From Campylobacter suis (GTDB taxonomy: Bacteria > Campylobacterota > Campylobacteria > Campylobacterales > Campylobacteraceae): a DNA stretch of 64,000 nt. How positions within the stretch are numbered: position 1 is the first letter of the stretch; every line of letters starts with the position of its first letter. Both the position numbers and the translations under genes were made by a program. The stretch lies in contig NZ_CAJHOE010000001.1 of the NCBI RefSeq assembly GCF_905120475.1, forward strand, positions 310,001 through 374,000, written 5' to 3'. The notes beneath the pieces were generated by a model. The model was not told the origin of the DNA, searched no databases, and worked only from the letters and a program-made list of their open reading frames with translations. This document shows, piece after piece, positions 18,044 through 24,878 of the stretch.

Positions 18044-18712
18044 TTAGCCCCAGCGCTTCTCTAGTTTTTTTGAAAATTTTGATATAGGATAGCAGATTAT
18101 AAAATATAAAAAGAATATAAAGCTATACACCCAAAACTGAACCATATTATTTGAAAAAACATAGGTTTCAATGATTTGCTGACCAACTTTAACAACCTCT
18201 ACAACGCCTATTAAAACGACTATTGAAGTGGTTTTTATCATTCTACTTAGCAAATTTACAGCACCTGGAACCAGTCTTCTAAATGCAAGTGGTATGATGA
18301 CATAGCGATAAATTTTAACCTTACTAAGCCCAAGTGATGAGGCGCTTTCAAACTGATGTTTTGGTATAGATACAACCGCTCCTCTAACTATATCCATCAT
18401 CTCAAAAATACCCCAGATACTAAACACTAAAAGTGATGCTGCAAATGCAGAGATGTGAATGCCTGTTGCTCTTGGTATGCCAAAATAAAATATAAAAAGC
18501 CACACGATAGTGGGCATAATGCGCACTATCTCAAGGCAAATTTTTAAAACAGCATAGACTATTTTGTTTTTAAGACTCATCGCAATACCAAATATCACTC
18601 CGCCAACAAGCGAGATAAGTATCGAGATAACTGAAATTTCAAGGCTCACAACAAGGCCTTCAAACAATCTCCATAGTACTTGTGGATTTAGTAAAATTTC
18701 AGCCCCTTGCAC
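18044..18712 (-). CDS. Polar amino-acid ABC transporter permease
   Basis: Integral membrane subunit of the His/Glu/Gln/Arg permease type (222 residues, about five helices). The EAA loop that docks on the ATPase is seen as HQFESASSLGLSKVKIYRYVIIPLAFRRLVPG. It overlaps the first permease by 14 bases, so the pair are translated together and probably form a heterodimer. Confidence 0.92.
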   Translation of the reverse strand: MQGAEILLNPQVLWRLFEGLVVSLEISVISILISLVGGVIFGIAMSLKNKIVYAVLKICLEIVRIMPTIVWLFIFYFGIPRATGIHISAFAASLLVFSIWGIFEMMDIVRGAVVSIPKHQFESASSLGLSKVKIYRYVIIPLAFRRLVPGAVNLLSRMIKTTSIVVLIGVVEVVKVGQQIIETYVFSNNMVQFWVYSFIFFLYFIICYPISKFSKKLEKRWG

Positions 18713-19352
18713 GAGCTATCCTTTTTTCAAGCCAAGTTAGCCCTAAAGATATAGGAAGTATGATAGCTAGGTAGCTTACTACTAGCATAAAAAGTGCCTC
18801 GTCTGTCATATAATAAAGCCCGATAATATCCTTTGCTACATAAACCAAATCCGCTAAAGCCACAATGCTAACTATACTAGTTTCTTTTAATAAAAATATA
18901 ATATTTGCGCTCACAGATGGCAGCGAGACTGCAAATGCTTGAGGGCTTACGACATGGTATAAAATTTGCGACTTGCTTAGCCCAATACTCATGCCAGCTT
19001 CTATCTGCGAGCGACGCACTGATTCATATCCCAGTCTAAAACTCTCAGCCATATAACTGCCACCCAAAAACGCAAGTCCCACGACCGCACAGGTAAATCC
19101 ACTCATTGATATGCCTATCTTTGGCAGGGCGTAGTATAAGAAAAAAAGTTGTATTAAAAGCGGTGTATTGCGACTTAGCTCTATATAAGCATCGATAAAA
19201 GGTAAGGCAAATTTTACATTAAAATAGCGAGCTGCCGTACAAAAAGCACCGATTATAATAGATAGCACTATCCCCAAAAATGCAAGCTTGAGTGTTAAAA
19301 TTCCAGCATCAACATACATAGGATAAAACTGCTTTATAAACTCAAAATCCAT
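18699..19352 (-). CDS. Polar amino-acid ABC transporter permease, first gene of operon
   Basis: Second membrane subunit (217 residues). Its EAA loop reads RSQIEAGMSIGLSKSQILYHVV. The N-terminal LKLAFLGIVLSIIIGAF and the ELSRNTPLLIQLFFLYY region are typical of PAAT permeases. AGGAAA lies 2-3 bases before the ATG at 19352. Upstream is a 97-base gap carrying two identical palindromes and a candidate -10 box. No periplasmic binding-protein gene lies on either side. Confidence 0.92.
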   Translation of the reverse strand: MDFEFIKQFYPMYVDAGILTLKLAFLGIVLSIIIGAFCTAARYFNVKFALPFIDAYIELSRNTPLLIQLFFLYYALPKIGISMSGFTCAVVGLAFLGGSYMAESFRLGYESVRRSQIEAGMSIGLSKSQILYHVVSPQAFAVSLPSVSANIIFLLKETSIVSIVALADLVYVAKDIIGLYYMTDEALFMLVVSYLAIILPISLGLTWLEKRIARARG

Positions 19353-19391
19353 ATTTTCCTATTTGTTATTTAAATTTTGCGAGATTTTAGC

Positions 19392-19441
19392 GTATTAATA
19401 CTAAATTTAAAGACAAATCTAGTATTAATACAAGTTTTTGG
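19392..19441 (-). promoter_or_regulatory. Paired 10-bp palindromes upstream of the amino-acid ABC operon
   Basis: The perfect palindrome GTATTAATAC occurs at 19392-19401 and again at 19432-19441. The copies are exactly 40 bases apart, about four helical turns, so both face the same side of the DNA. A minus-strand -10-like TAAAAT lies at 19384-19389, just downstream of the first copy. The copies would then sit near -20 and -60, positions suited to a dimeric or tetrameric regulator. The regulator is unknown and is not encoded nearby. Confidence 0.6.
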
Positions 19442-19449
19442 GATAAAAT

Positions 19450-20439
19450 TTATCTTTTTATCATCTGCTGATATGGACCAAAACGATGAGTTTTTTCATC
19501 AAATCCATCATTATAAGGAGCTACATCCATATCCATAGGCTTTATATCAAGATCTGGAAAATCCTTTTCTCGGTCGCTTTTTATCGGTCGTTCGTGAGAA
19601 TTTATATAAGCTGCCACATCAAAACTATCCTCCCAGCTTAGCGTTTCATCGCCTTTTGGCATTGTTGATTTGATATATTCGGCAGCCTTTATGAGCCTAT
19701 ACATGCCAGCCCCTGTGTTGTAGCTGTCCTTTTCCCAAAGCGATGGGAAAAGATAATAATCCCCACCTTTTTCAAACTCCGCATTTACAACGCCTTCTCC
19801 ATTTTCTCCGTGACAAGATGCACATTTTTGAGCATAAATTTCTTTACCTTTTACAGGATCAGCAGCACGATCTAAAAGCTCAGCTTTTAATATCCCCTGT
19901 CCTTTAACCCTATCGCCCACCCCATATCCAGTCGATAGCCACTGCATATATGTTACCATAGCACGCATCTCTTTTGAGTTATTTGGTATAGGCTTGCCTG
20001 CCATTGAGTGTTGAAAGCAGCCATTTATGCGGTCTTGTAGAGTTACAACTTGATCTGCTCGTGAGTTGTATTGCGGAAATCTTGCGTAAATTCCAACAAA
20101 TGGCGAGTGATTTGGCACAACTCCGCCGTAAGTATGACAGCTTGAACATGAGTAGTTATTGCCCGCAAAGCGTTTTTTCTCATCTTTTGCATTTGGACCA
20201 AGATACCTAGAAGTTTCATTGACAAGTTTTGAACCAAAAATTACAGTCTTTGCAAAAGGCGAGTCACCTAAAATTTTCTCATCTATAACGCCGTTTTCAT
20301 CAATACCATTTGGAAGCTTAAACTCTTGCATTTTTGGCTCATAAGGTAGCGAATTTTTGGCTGCATCTTTGACATAATCAAAGCCAAAACAACAGGTGGC
20401 TGCTAGTGCAACAGTCATTGTAAGTGCAATTTTTTTCAT
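19450..20439 (-). CDS. tsdA: Periplasmic dihaem cytochrome c, TsdA-like (thiosulfate dehydrogenase/tetrathionate reductase)
   Basis: A signal peptide (to about residue 19) is followed by two CxxCH haem sites: Cys98-Ser-Ser-Cys101-His102 and Cys206-Ala-Ser-Cys209-His210. Between them the block DRINGCFQHSMAGK places Arg137 four residues before Cys141. In TsdA of Allochromatium this Arg-x3-Cys supplies the rare cysteine ligand of the catalytic haem (established knowledge). C. jejuni TsdA works as a tetrathionate reductase. The 329-residue length fits. The gene has AAGGAG before the ATG and stands alone. The alternative is another dihaem c-type cytochrome, but the Cys141 context argues for TsdA. 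Confidence 0.78.
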   Translation of the reverse strand: MKKIALTMTVALAATCCFGFDYVKDAAKNSLPYEPKMQEFKLPNGIDENGVIDEKILGDSPFAKTVIFGSKLVNETSRYLGPNAKDEKKRFAGNNYSCSSCHTYGGVVPNHSPFVGIYARFPQYNSRADQVVTLQDRINGCFQHSMAGKPIPNNSKEMRAMVTYMQWLSTGYGVGDRVKGQGILKAELLDRAADPVKGKEIYAQKCASCHGENGEGVVNAEFEKGGDYYLFPSLWEKDSYNTGAGMYRLIKAAEYIKSTMPKGDETLSWEDSFDVAAYINSHERPIKSDREKDFPDLDIKPMDMDVAPYNDGFDEKTHRFGPYQQMIKR

Positions 20440-20516
20440 ACAATCTCCTTTAAAATAAGATTTAAGCTTGTATTTTATAAAATTTGAGTAAATTATAGAT
20501 AAAATTTAGGAAGTGT

Positions 20517-20771
20517 ATGGATATTTTTCAGTTTATCGGATTTTTGGGTATGATTTGCATTGTAGGAGGGTATTTGCTACTACAAATGGGCAGAATAGAT
20601 AGCGATAGTATGGGCTTTCAGCTTATAAACTTACTTGGTGCGATTTTGCTTATCATCTCGCTTTGTGTTCATTTTAATCTAGGCTCATTTTTGATAGAAA
20701 TTTTTTGGATAGGCATTACGATTTATGGGATTTATAAAATTTTAAGAAAAGGTAAAAATAATGAAAATTAG
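20517..20771 (+). CDS. Small two- to three-helix membrane protein (CBU_0592-like)
   Basis: An 84-residue protein almost entirely of hydrophobic segments (residues 5-24, 36-53 and 57-75) with a short basic tail (RKGKNNEN). The opening FQFIGFLGMICIVGGYLLLQ resembles the small CBU_0592 membrane family of unknown function. TAGGAAG precedes the ATG. It overlaps the agmatine deiminase gene by 11 bases, so it is co-translated with the polyamine genes. Confidence 0.75.
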   Translation: MDIFQFIGFLGMICIVGGYLLLQMGRIDSDSMGFQLINLLGAILLIISLCVHFNLGSFLIEIFWIGITIYGIYKILRKGKNNEN

Positions 20772-21741
20772 AGCATTTGCAGAGTGGGAGAGGCAAGAGT
20801 TGCTTTTTGTATCTTTGCCGCACAAAAACACCGACTGGAAGCCATATTTAGATGAAATTTTAGATAGTTATGAAGAGCTAGTTAGTGCTGTTGTGCCGTT
20901 TCAAAAGGTGGCTTTGATATGCCCTGATGAGAAAATTTTGGCTAGATTTTCAAAATTTCCTAATACGGTTGCTTTAAAGATAGACACAAACGATACTTGG
21001 GTGCGTGATTATGGATTTATCGATGTAAAAAAAGATGATGAGATTTTGAGCTATGATTTTAAATTTAACGCCTGGGGCGGGAAGTTTGAGAGCAGTAAAG
21101 ATGATGGCGTAAATTCTCAAATCGCAAAAATCATACCGACAAACTTAAAGCAAATTGACTTTGTTTTGGAGGGCGGAAGTGTTGAATTTAACGGCGATGG
21201 TGTGCTTTTAACGACTGAACATTGTTTGCTAAATGAAAACAGAAACGCGCATTTAAGCAAAGATGAGATCGAGCAAAAACTGCGCGAACTTTTTGGCTTA
21301 AAACGCGTAATCTGGCTAAAACACGGCTTTATAAAGGGCGATGACACCGATCATCACATCGATACCTTAGCGCGTTTCATTACGCCTGATACCATCGCGT
21401 ATGCAAGCTGTGATGATGAGGCTGATGAGCATTATGAAGAGCTAAATTTAATGAAACAAGAACTTGAAAACTCGGGCTTTAAGCTAGTTGCCTTGCCGAT
21501 ACCAAAGGCGAAATTTTATGATGGCTCTAGGCTTGGTTGTACTTACACAAATTTTATCTTTGTAAATGACGCACTCATCGTGCCAACATACGGCGATGAT
21601 AACGATGAGATCGTACTTTCTCGCCTTAAATCATCTTTGCCAGATAAAAAAATAGTGGGCGTAAATTCGCTCGTTTTCGTGCGACAAAACGGCTCACTTC
21701 ACTGCTCAAGCCAAAATAAATTTTTAGGTAAAATAGATTAA
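20761..21741 (+). CDS. aguA: Agmatine deiminase (peptidylarginine-deiminase family)
   Basis: Converts agmatine to N-carbamoylputrescine with release of ammonia. Guanidino-modifying fold with the substrate-binding WVRDYGF, the acidic EGGSVEFNGDG, the catalytic His region DTDHHIDTLARF and the nucleophile Cys315 in GSLHCSSQ near the C-terminus. Length 326 is typical of the short bacterial AguA. The next gene starts at the base after its stop, and aguB follows that gene, so the pathway from agmatine to putrescine is encoded here. Confidence 0.9.
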   Translation: MKIRAFAEWERQELLFVSLPHKNTDWKPYLDEILDSYEELVSAVVPFQKVALICPDEKILARFSKFPNTVALKIDTNDTWVRDYGFIDVKKDDEILSYDFKFNAWGGKFESSKDDGVNSQIAKIIPTNLKQIDFVLEGGSVEFNGDGVLLTTEHCLLNENRNAHLSKDEIEQKLRELFGLKRVIWLKHGFIKGDDTDHHIDTLARFITPDTIAYASCDDEADEHYEELNLMKQELENSGFKLVALPIPKAKFYDGSRLGCTYTNFIFVNDALIVPTYGDDNDEIVLSRLKSSLPDKKIVGVNSLVFVRQNGSLHCSSQNKFLGKID

Positions 21742-22620
21742 ATGAAGCCACAAAACACAGCTACAAAACCCATCGTGATAGCGGCTATTACGGCGTTTTG
21801 CTTGGCTGTGGTAAAATTTATCGCCGGGGTTTTTAGTGGCTCTATTTTGCTGCTTAGCTCGGCGATTGACTCTTTGCTTGATCTGCTTGTGTCTGCTTTA
21901 AATTTCATCGCTTTTAAAAAATCAAAGCAAAAGCCAAATGAGAAATTTAACTTCGGTTTTGCTAAACTCGAGGCGTTAGCAGCGTTGTTTGAGGGGCTTT
22001 TGATAGTTGGCGTGGCTGGGTTTATATTTTATGAAAGCGTTATGAAATTTGGCGCTGAAAATAACGAGATAGACACAGATTTAAGCCTTTATGTTATGAT
22101 TTTTTCACTTGCGGTAACTGGAGCGTTAAGCTATTATCTAAGTCAAAATGCAAAACGCACTCAAAGCTTGATTTTACAGGCTGACGCACTTCATTATAAG
22201 AGCGATTTTTATACAAATTTAGCAGTTATAGCCGCACTCATTGTTATCAAATTTACAGGATTTATGATAATTGACGCGATTTTTGGAGTGTTAATTAGCG
22301 GATATATCGCAAATCAAGCCATATCCCTTATGAAAAATAGCGTTTTTGCCTTGCTCGATGAGGCACTTGAGAGCGAAAAAATCATACAGATAAAAGATAT
22401 GATAAACGCAAAAAGTGAAATTTCTAGCTTTCACTCACTTATGAGCCGAAAAAGTGGACAGACTTGCTATTTAAGCGTTCATCTAGTCTTTAACGCTCAA
22501 ATTTTACTCATCGACGCACACTCTATCTCAAACGAGATTGAAGATGAGATAAGGAGGAAATTTAGCGAGTTTGCGTGGGAGATAACGATACATCTTGATC
22601 CGTATGATGATGAGAGTTAA
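21742..22620 (+). CDS. Cation diffusion facilitator (CDF) metal transporter
   Basis: Proton-coupled divalent metal exporter of the inner membrane. About six helices occupy residues 10-200, with the metal-site motif SSAIDSLLDL in helix 2 (Asp rather than His) and HYKSDFYTN in helix 5. The cytosolic C-terminal domain (residues 215-292) contains HLVFNAQILLIDAHSISNEIE. The FieF-like Asp-rich site suggests Fe2+, Zn2+ or Mn2+, but this is not settled. It starts directly after aguA with no gap. The same position between the two agmatine enzymes is what I recall in C. jejuni. Confidence 0.9.
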   Translation: MKPQNTATKPIVIAAITAFCLAVVKFIAGVFSGSILLLSSAIDSLLDLLVSALNFIAFKKSKQKPNEKFNFGFAKLEALAALFEGLLIVGVAGFIFYESVMKFGAENNEIDTDLSLYVMIFSLAVTGALSYYLSQNAKRTQSLILQADALHYKSDFYTNLAVIAALIVIKFTGFMIIDAIFGVLISGYIANQAISLMKNSVFALLDEALESEKIIQIKDMINAKSEISSFHSLMSRKSGQTCYLSVHLVFNAQILLIDAHSISNEIEDEIRRKFSEFAWEITIHLDPYDDES

Positions 22621-22628
22621 AAATTTGT

Positions 22629-22634
22629 TATAAT
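22629..22634 (+). promoter_or_regulatory. Extended -10 promoter before aguB
   Basis: TATAAT preceded by TG plus one base (TTTGTTATAAT), the usual Campylobacter vegetative promoter form that lacks a clear -35 box. It is 22 bases before the aguB ATG and would give aguB its own start in addition to read-through. Confidence 0.5.
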
Positions 22635-22655
22635 TAAAAAAACTTAGGAGAAAAA

Positions 22656-23543
22656 ATGAAAAATGATAGCTTAAAAATAGCTTTAATTCAGCAAAAATTT
22701 TACGGCACAAAAGAGGCTACAAATGCCAAAACTTGTGAGCTGATCGCAAATGCAAAGCAAGGCGGAGCCGAGCTTGTCGTGCTTCAAGAGCTTCATCAAA
22801 CGCAGTATTTTTGCCAAAGCGAGGATACGCAGTTTTTCGATCTAGCAAATGAGTGGGAGAGCGATGTGGCGTTTTGGAGCGATGTGGCTAAGCAAAACGG
22901 CGTAGTTTTGGTAACTTCGCTCTTTGAGAAGCGAACGGCTGGGCTTTATCACAACACTGCTTTTGTCTTTGAAAAGGACGGTAGCATAGCGGGTAAATAC
23001 CGCAAGATGCATATCCCCGATGATCCGCTTTTTTATGAGAAATTTTACTTTACGCCGGGTGATATTGGCTTTGAGCCGATAAATACTAGTGTCGGGCGAC
23101 TTGGCGTGTTGGTTTGCTGGGATCAGTGGTATCCAGAGGCTGCTAGGCTTATGGCGTTAAAAGGGGCGGAAATTCTAATTTATCCCACGGCTATTGGTTG
23201 GTTTGATGGTGATCGCGATGATGAAAAGTCGCGTCAGCTTGAGGCGTGGGTAGCGGTGCAAAGGGGACACGCTGTGGCAAATGGCTTGCCCGTCGTAGCG
23301 GTAAATCGCGTGGGCTTTGAGCCTGATAGCTCAGGCGTAGCTGATGGGATACGATTTTGGGGAAATAGCTTTATTTTTGGGGCGCAAGGGGAGCAAATTT
23401 TACGCACGGATAGTGAAAGCGAGAAGTGCTTTTTAGCACAAATCGATATGAAACGAAGCGAAGAGGTGCGTAGAATTTGGCCATTTTTACGCGACCGTAG
23501 GATAGAGGCGTATGCTGGGCTAACAAAAAGATTTATAGACTAA
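22656..23543 (+). CDS. aguB: N-carbamoylputrescine amidohydrolase
   Basis: Nitrilase-superfamily enzyme that hydrolyses N-carbamoylputrescine to putrescine, CO2 and ammonia. The Glu-Lys-Cys catalytic triad is visible: Glu45 in VVLQELHQTQ, Lys117 in KYRKMHIPDD and Cys154 in LVCWDQWYPEAARL. The residues after the Cys match AguB rather than beta-ureidopropionase. Length 295 is normal. TTAGGAG lies 8 bases upstream of the start. It completes the pathway begun by aguA. Confidence 0.92.
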   Translation: MKNDSLKIALIQQKFYGTKEATNAKTCELIANAKQGGAELVVLQELHQTQYFCQSEDTQFFDLANEWESDVAFWSDVAKQNGVVLVTSLFEKRTAGLYHNTAFVFEKDGSIAGKYRKMHIPDDPLFYEKFYFTPGDIGFEPINTSVGRLGVLVCWDQWYPEAARLMALKGAEILIYPTAIGWFDGDRDDEKSRQLEAWVAVQRGHAVANGLPVVAVNRVGFEPDSSGVADGIRFWGNSFIFGAQGEQILRTDSESEKCFLAQIDMKRSEEVRRIWPFLRDRRIEAYAGLTKRFID

Positions 23544-23548
23544 AAAAA

Positions 23549-23588
23549 TTTCATACTCTTTAAGATAGCTTTTTTAAAGAGTATGAAA
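23549..23588. terminator. Long inverted repeat after aguB, probable terminator
   Basis: A perfect 15-bp dyad (23549-23563 with 23574-23588, core CATACTCTTTAA/TTAAAGAGTATG) with a 10-base spacer begins 6 bases after the aguB stop. An A-run precedes it (23542-23548), but no clear T-run follows on the plus strand. It could therefore act as an mRNA 3'-end stabiliser or as a weak terminator. Confidence 0.55.
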
Positions 23589-23858
23589 ATGCCTGCAATC
23601 AAAAATATAATCTAATTCTTACAAAAATAAATTTTAAAAAATACAAAAATACACATACAAGTGGCTAAATATCGATATTTTATATAAAAAATTAGTTGAT
23701 TTAAAAAATAATATAAAAATTTTCTTAAGTAAAAAAAAATTATAAGCAAGTTACTTTTTTACACATTTTTATAAAAAATTTAAAAATTTTCATAAAAGCT
23801 CTTGCAAAAAAATCATAAAAATGTCAAAATGAAACAACTTCAAAATAAGGAGAAGAAA
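23589..23858. other. AT-rich intergenic region before the TRAP genes
   Basis: About 270 bases without a credible gene. It holds long A/T runs and a perfect 14-bp palindrome AAATATCGATATTT at 23667-23680, a possible operator for the TRAP transporter. No convincing TATAAT with the TG extension was found. The frame upstream of 23859 that could extend the TAXI gene has no signal-peptide character and no ribosome site. Confidence 0.5.
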
Positions 23859-24797
23859 ATGAAGAAAAGTTCATTGATACTTTCAGGTTTGCTGCTGGCT
23901 TCAACACTTGGCGCAAAGGAGTTTGTTAGTATAGGAACAGGCGGTATGACTGGTACTTACTATCCTATCGGTGGTGCGATTTGTCGCTTGGTAAATAAAG
24001 ATCCAAACATGAAGTGTTCAGTACAATCAACCGGTGGTTCGGTTTATAATGTTAACAATGTCCTGAAAAAAGAGCTAACATTTGGCTTCTCACAAAGTGA
24101 TGTTGTTTTTGACAAGTATAACGGCAAAGGTAAATTTGATGGCGCGGCTGATACAAATTTACGCGCTGTAGTGTCTATCTACCCTGAGCTTTTGGCTTTT
24201 GTTGTTTCAAAAGATAGTGGTATTAAAGATATAACAGGTATCGTTGGCAAGAAATTTAATGTCGGAAACCCTGGTAGTGGCAATGAGCTAACTACGCTTG
24301 AAGTTCTTAAGGCAAAAGGTGTAGATGTAAATTCTCTTGCTCACCGCGGTGTTCTAACTGCTCAAGAGTGCCCGCATGCGCTAAAAGATAAGAAGATAGA
24401 TGGCTATACATATATGGTAGGACACCCAACTGCGAACATTACAGATGCGGCAAATTCTCTACCGATCGATATTTTAAATGTTGATGGTCCAGAGATTGAC
24501 AAAATGCTTGCTGACTTTCCATATTTTGCGAAAGGTGTGATACCAAAAGGTCTTTATGAGGGTGTTGATCACGATACAAACACTATTGGTGTGAAGGCTG
24601 TTTTGGTTGCAGACAAAAGTGTCAGTGATGCTGTTGTTAAGGCTGTTGTAAAAGCGATAGTTGATAACTTTGATGAGTATAAAACGCTTCACCCAGCACT
24701 TGGCGCTATCACAAAAGAGAGCCTTGTAGAGGGACTTTCTGCGCCACTTCACCCAGCTGCTGAAGCTGTATTTAAAGAGGCTGGTATATTAAAATAA
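23859..24797 (+). CDS. TAXI-family TRAP transporter solute-binding protein
   Basis: Periplasmic receptor of a TRAP importer. A signal peptide (MKKSSLILSGLLLASTLGA) is followed by the TAXI opening FVSIGTGGMTGTYYPIGGAI and the later block VGNPGSGNELTTLEVLKAKG. Most TAXI proteins bind organic acids such as glutamate or 2-oxoglutarate; the ligand here is unknown. I chose the ATG at 23859 because AAGGAG lies 6 bases before it and a proper signal peptide begins there. The open frame reaches 19 codons further up. The membrane subunit follows after an intercistronic hairpin. Confidence 0.93.
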   Translation: MKKSSLILSGLLLASTLGAKEFVSIGTGGMTGTYYPIGGAICRLVNKDPNMKCSVQSTGGSVYNVNNVLKKELTFGFSQSDVVFDKYNGKGKFDGAADTNLRAVVSIYPELLAFVVSKDSGIKDITGIVGKKFNVGNPGSGNELTTLEVLKAKGVDVNSLAHRGVLTAQECPHALKDKKIDGYTYMVGHPTANITDAANSLPIDILNVDGPEIDKMLADFPYFAKGVIPKGLYEGVDHDTNTIGVKAVLVADKSVSDAVVKAVVKAIVDNFDEYKTLHPALGAITKESLVEGLSAPLHPAAEAVFKEAGILK

Positions 24798-24805
24798 AAC
24801 TTAAA

Positions 24806-24854
24806 AGCTCCGATGTAAGCGAAGTAAAATTTAAAAATCGCTATAATCGGAGCT
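24806..24854 (+). promoter_or_regulatory. Intercistronic hairpin between TRAP receptor and membrane subunit
   Basis: Nine-base arms AGCTCCGAT (24806-24814) and ATCGGAGCT (24846-24854) pair perfectly, and inner AGCG/CGCT arms (24818-24821, 24839-24842) can extend the stem. No T-run follows, so it looks like a structure that stabilises the receptor mRNA or partly limits read-through rather than a full terminator. It lies wholly between the receptor stop and the next ATG. Confidence 0.6.
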
Positions 24855-24878
24855 ACTTCTAAAATTTCAAGGGGCAAA

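Noticed and set aside
18044-19352. One fused permease gene
   Set aside because: The two permeases overlap by 14 bases in different frames and each has its own EAA loop and start, so they are separate subunits.
20472-20483. Perfect 12-bp palindrome ATTTTATAAAAT between the cytochrome and the polyamine genes
   Set aside because: It consists only of A and T in AT-rich DNA, where such palindromes arise by chance, and no second copy was seen.
23802-23858. A 19-codon N-terminal extension of the TAXI binding protein
   Set aside because: It would bury the signal peptide behind a Lys-rich stretch and lacks a ribosome site, whereas AAGGAG lies before the ATG at 23859.
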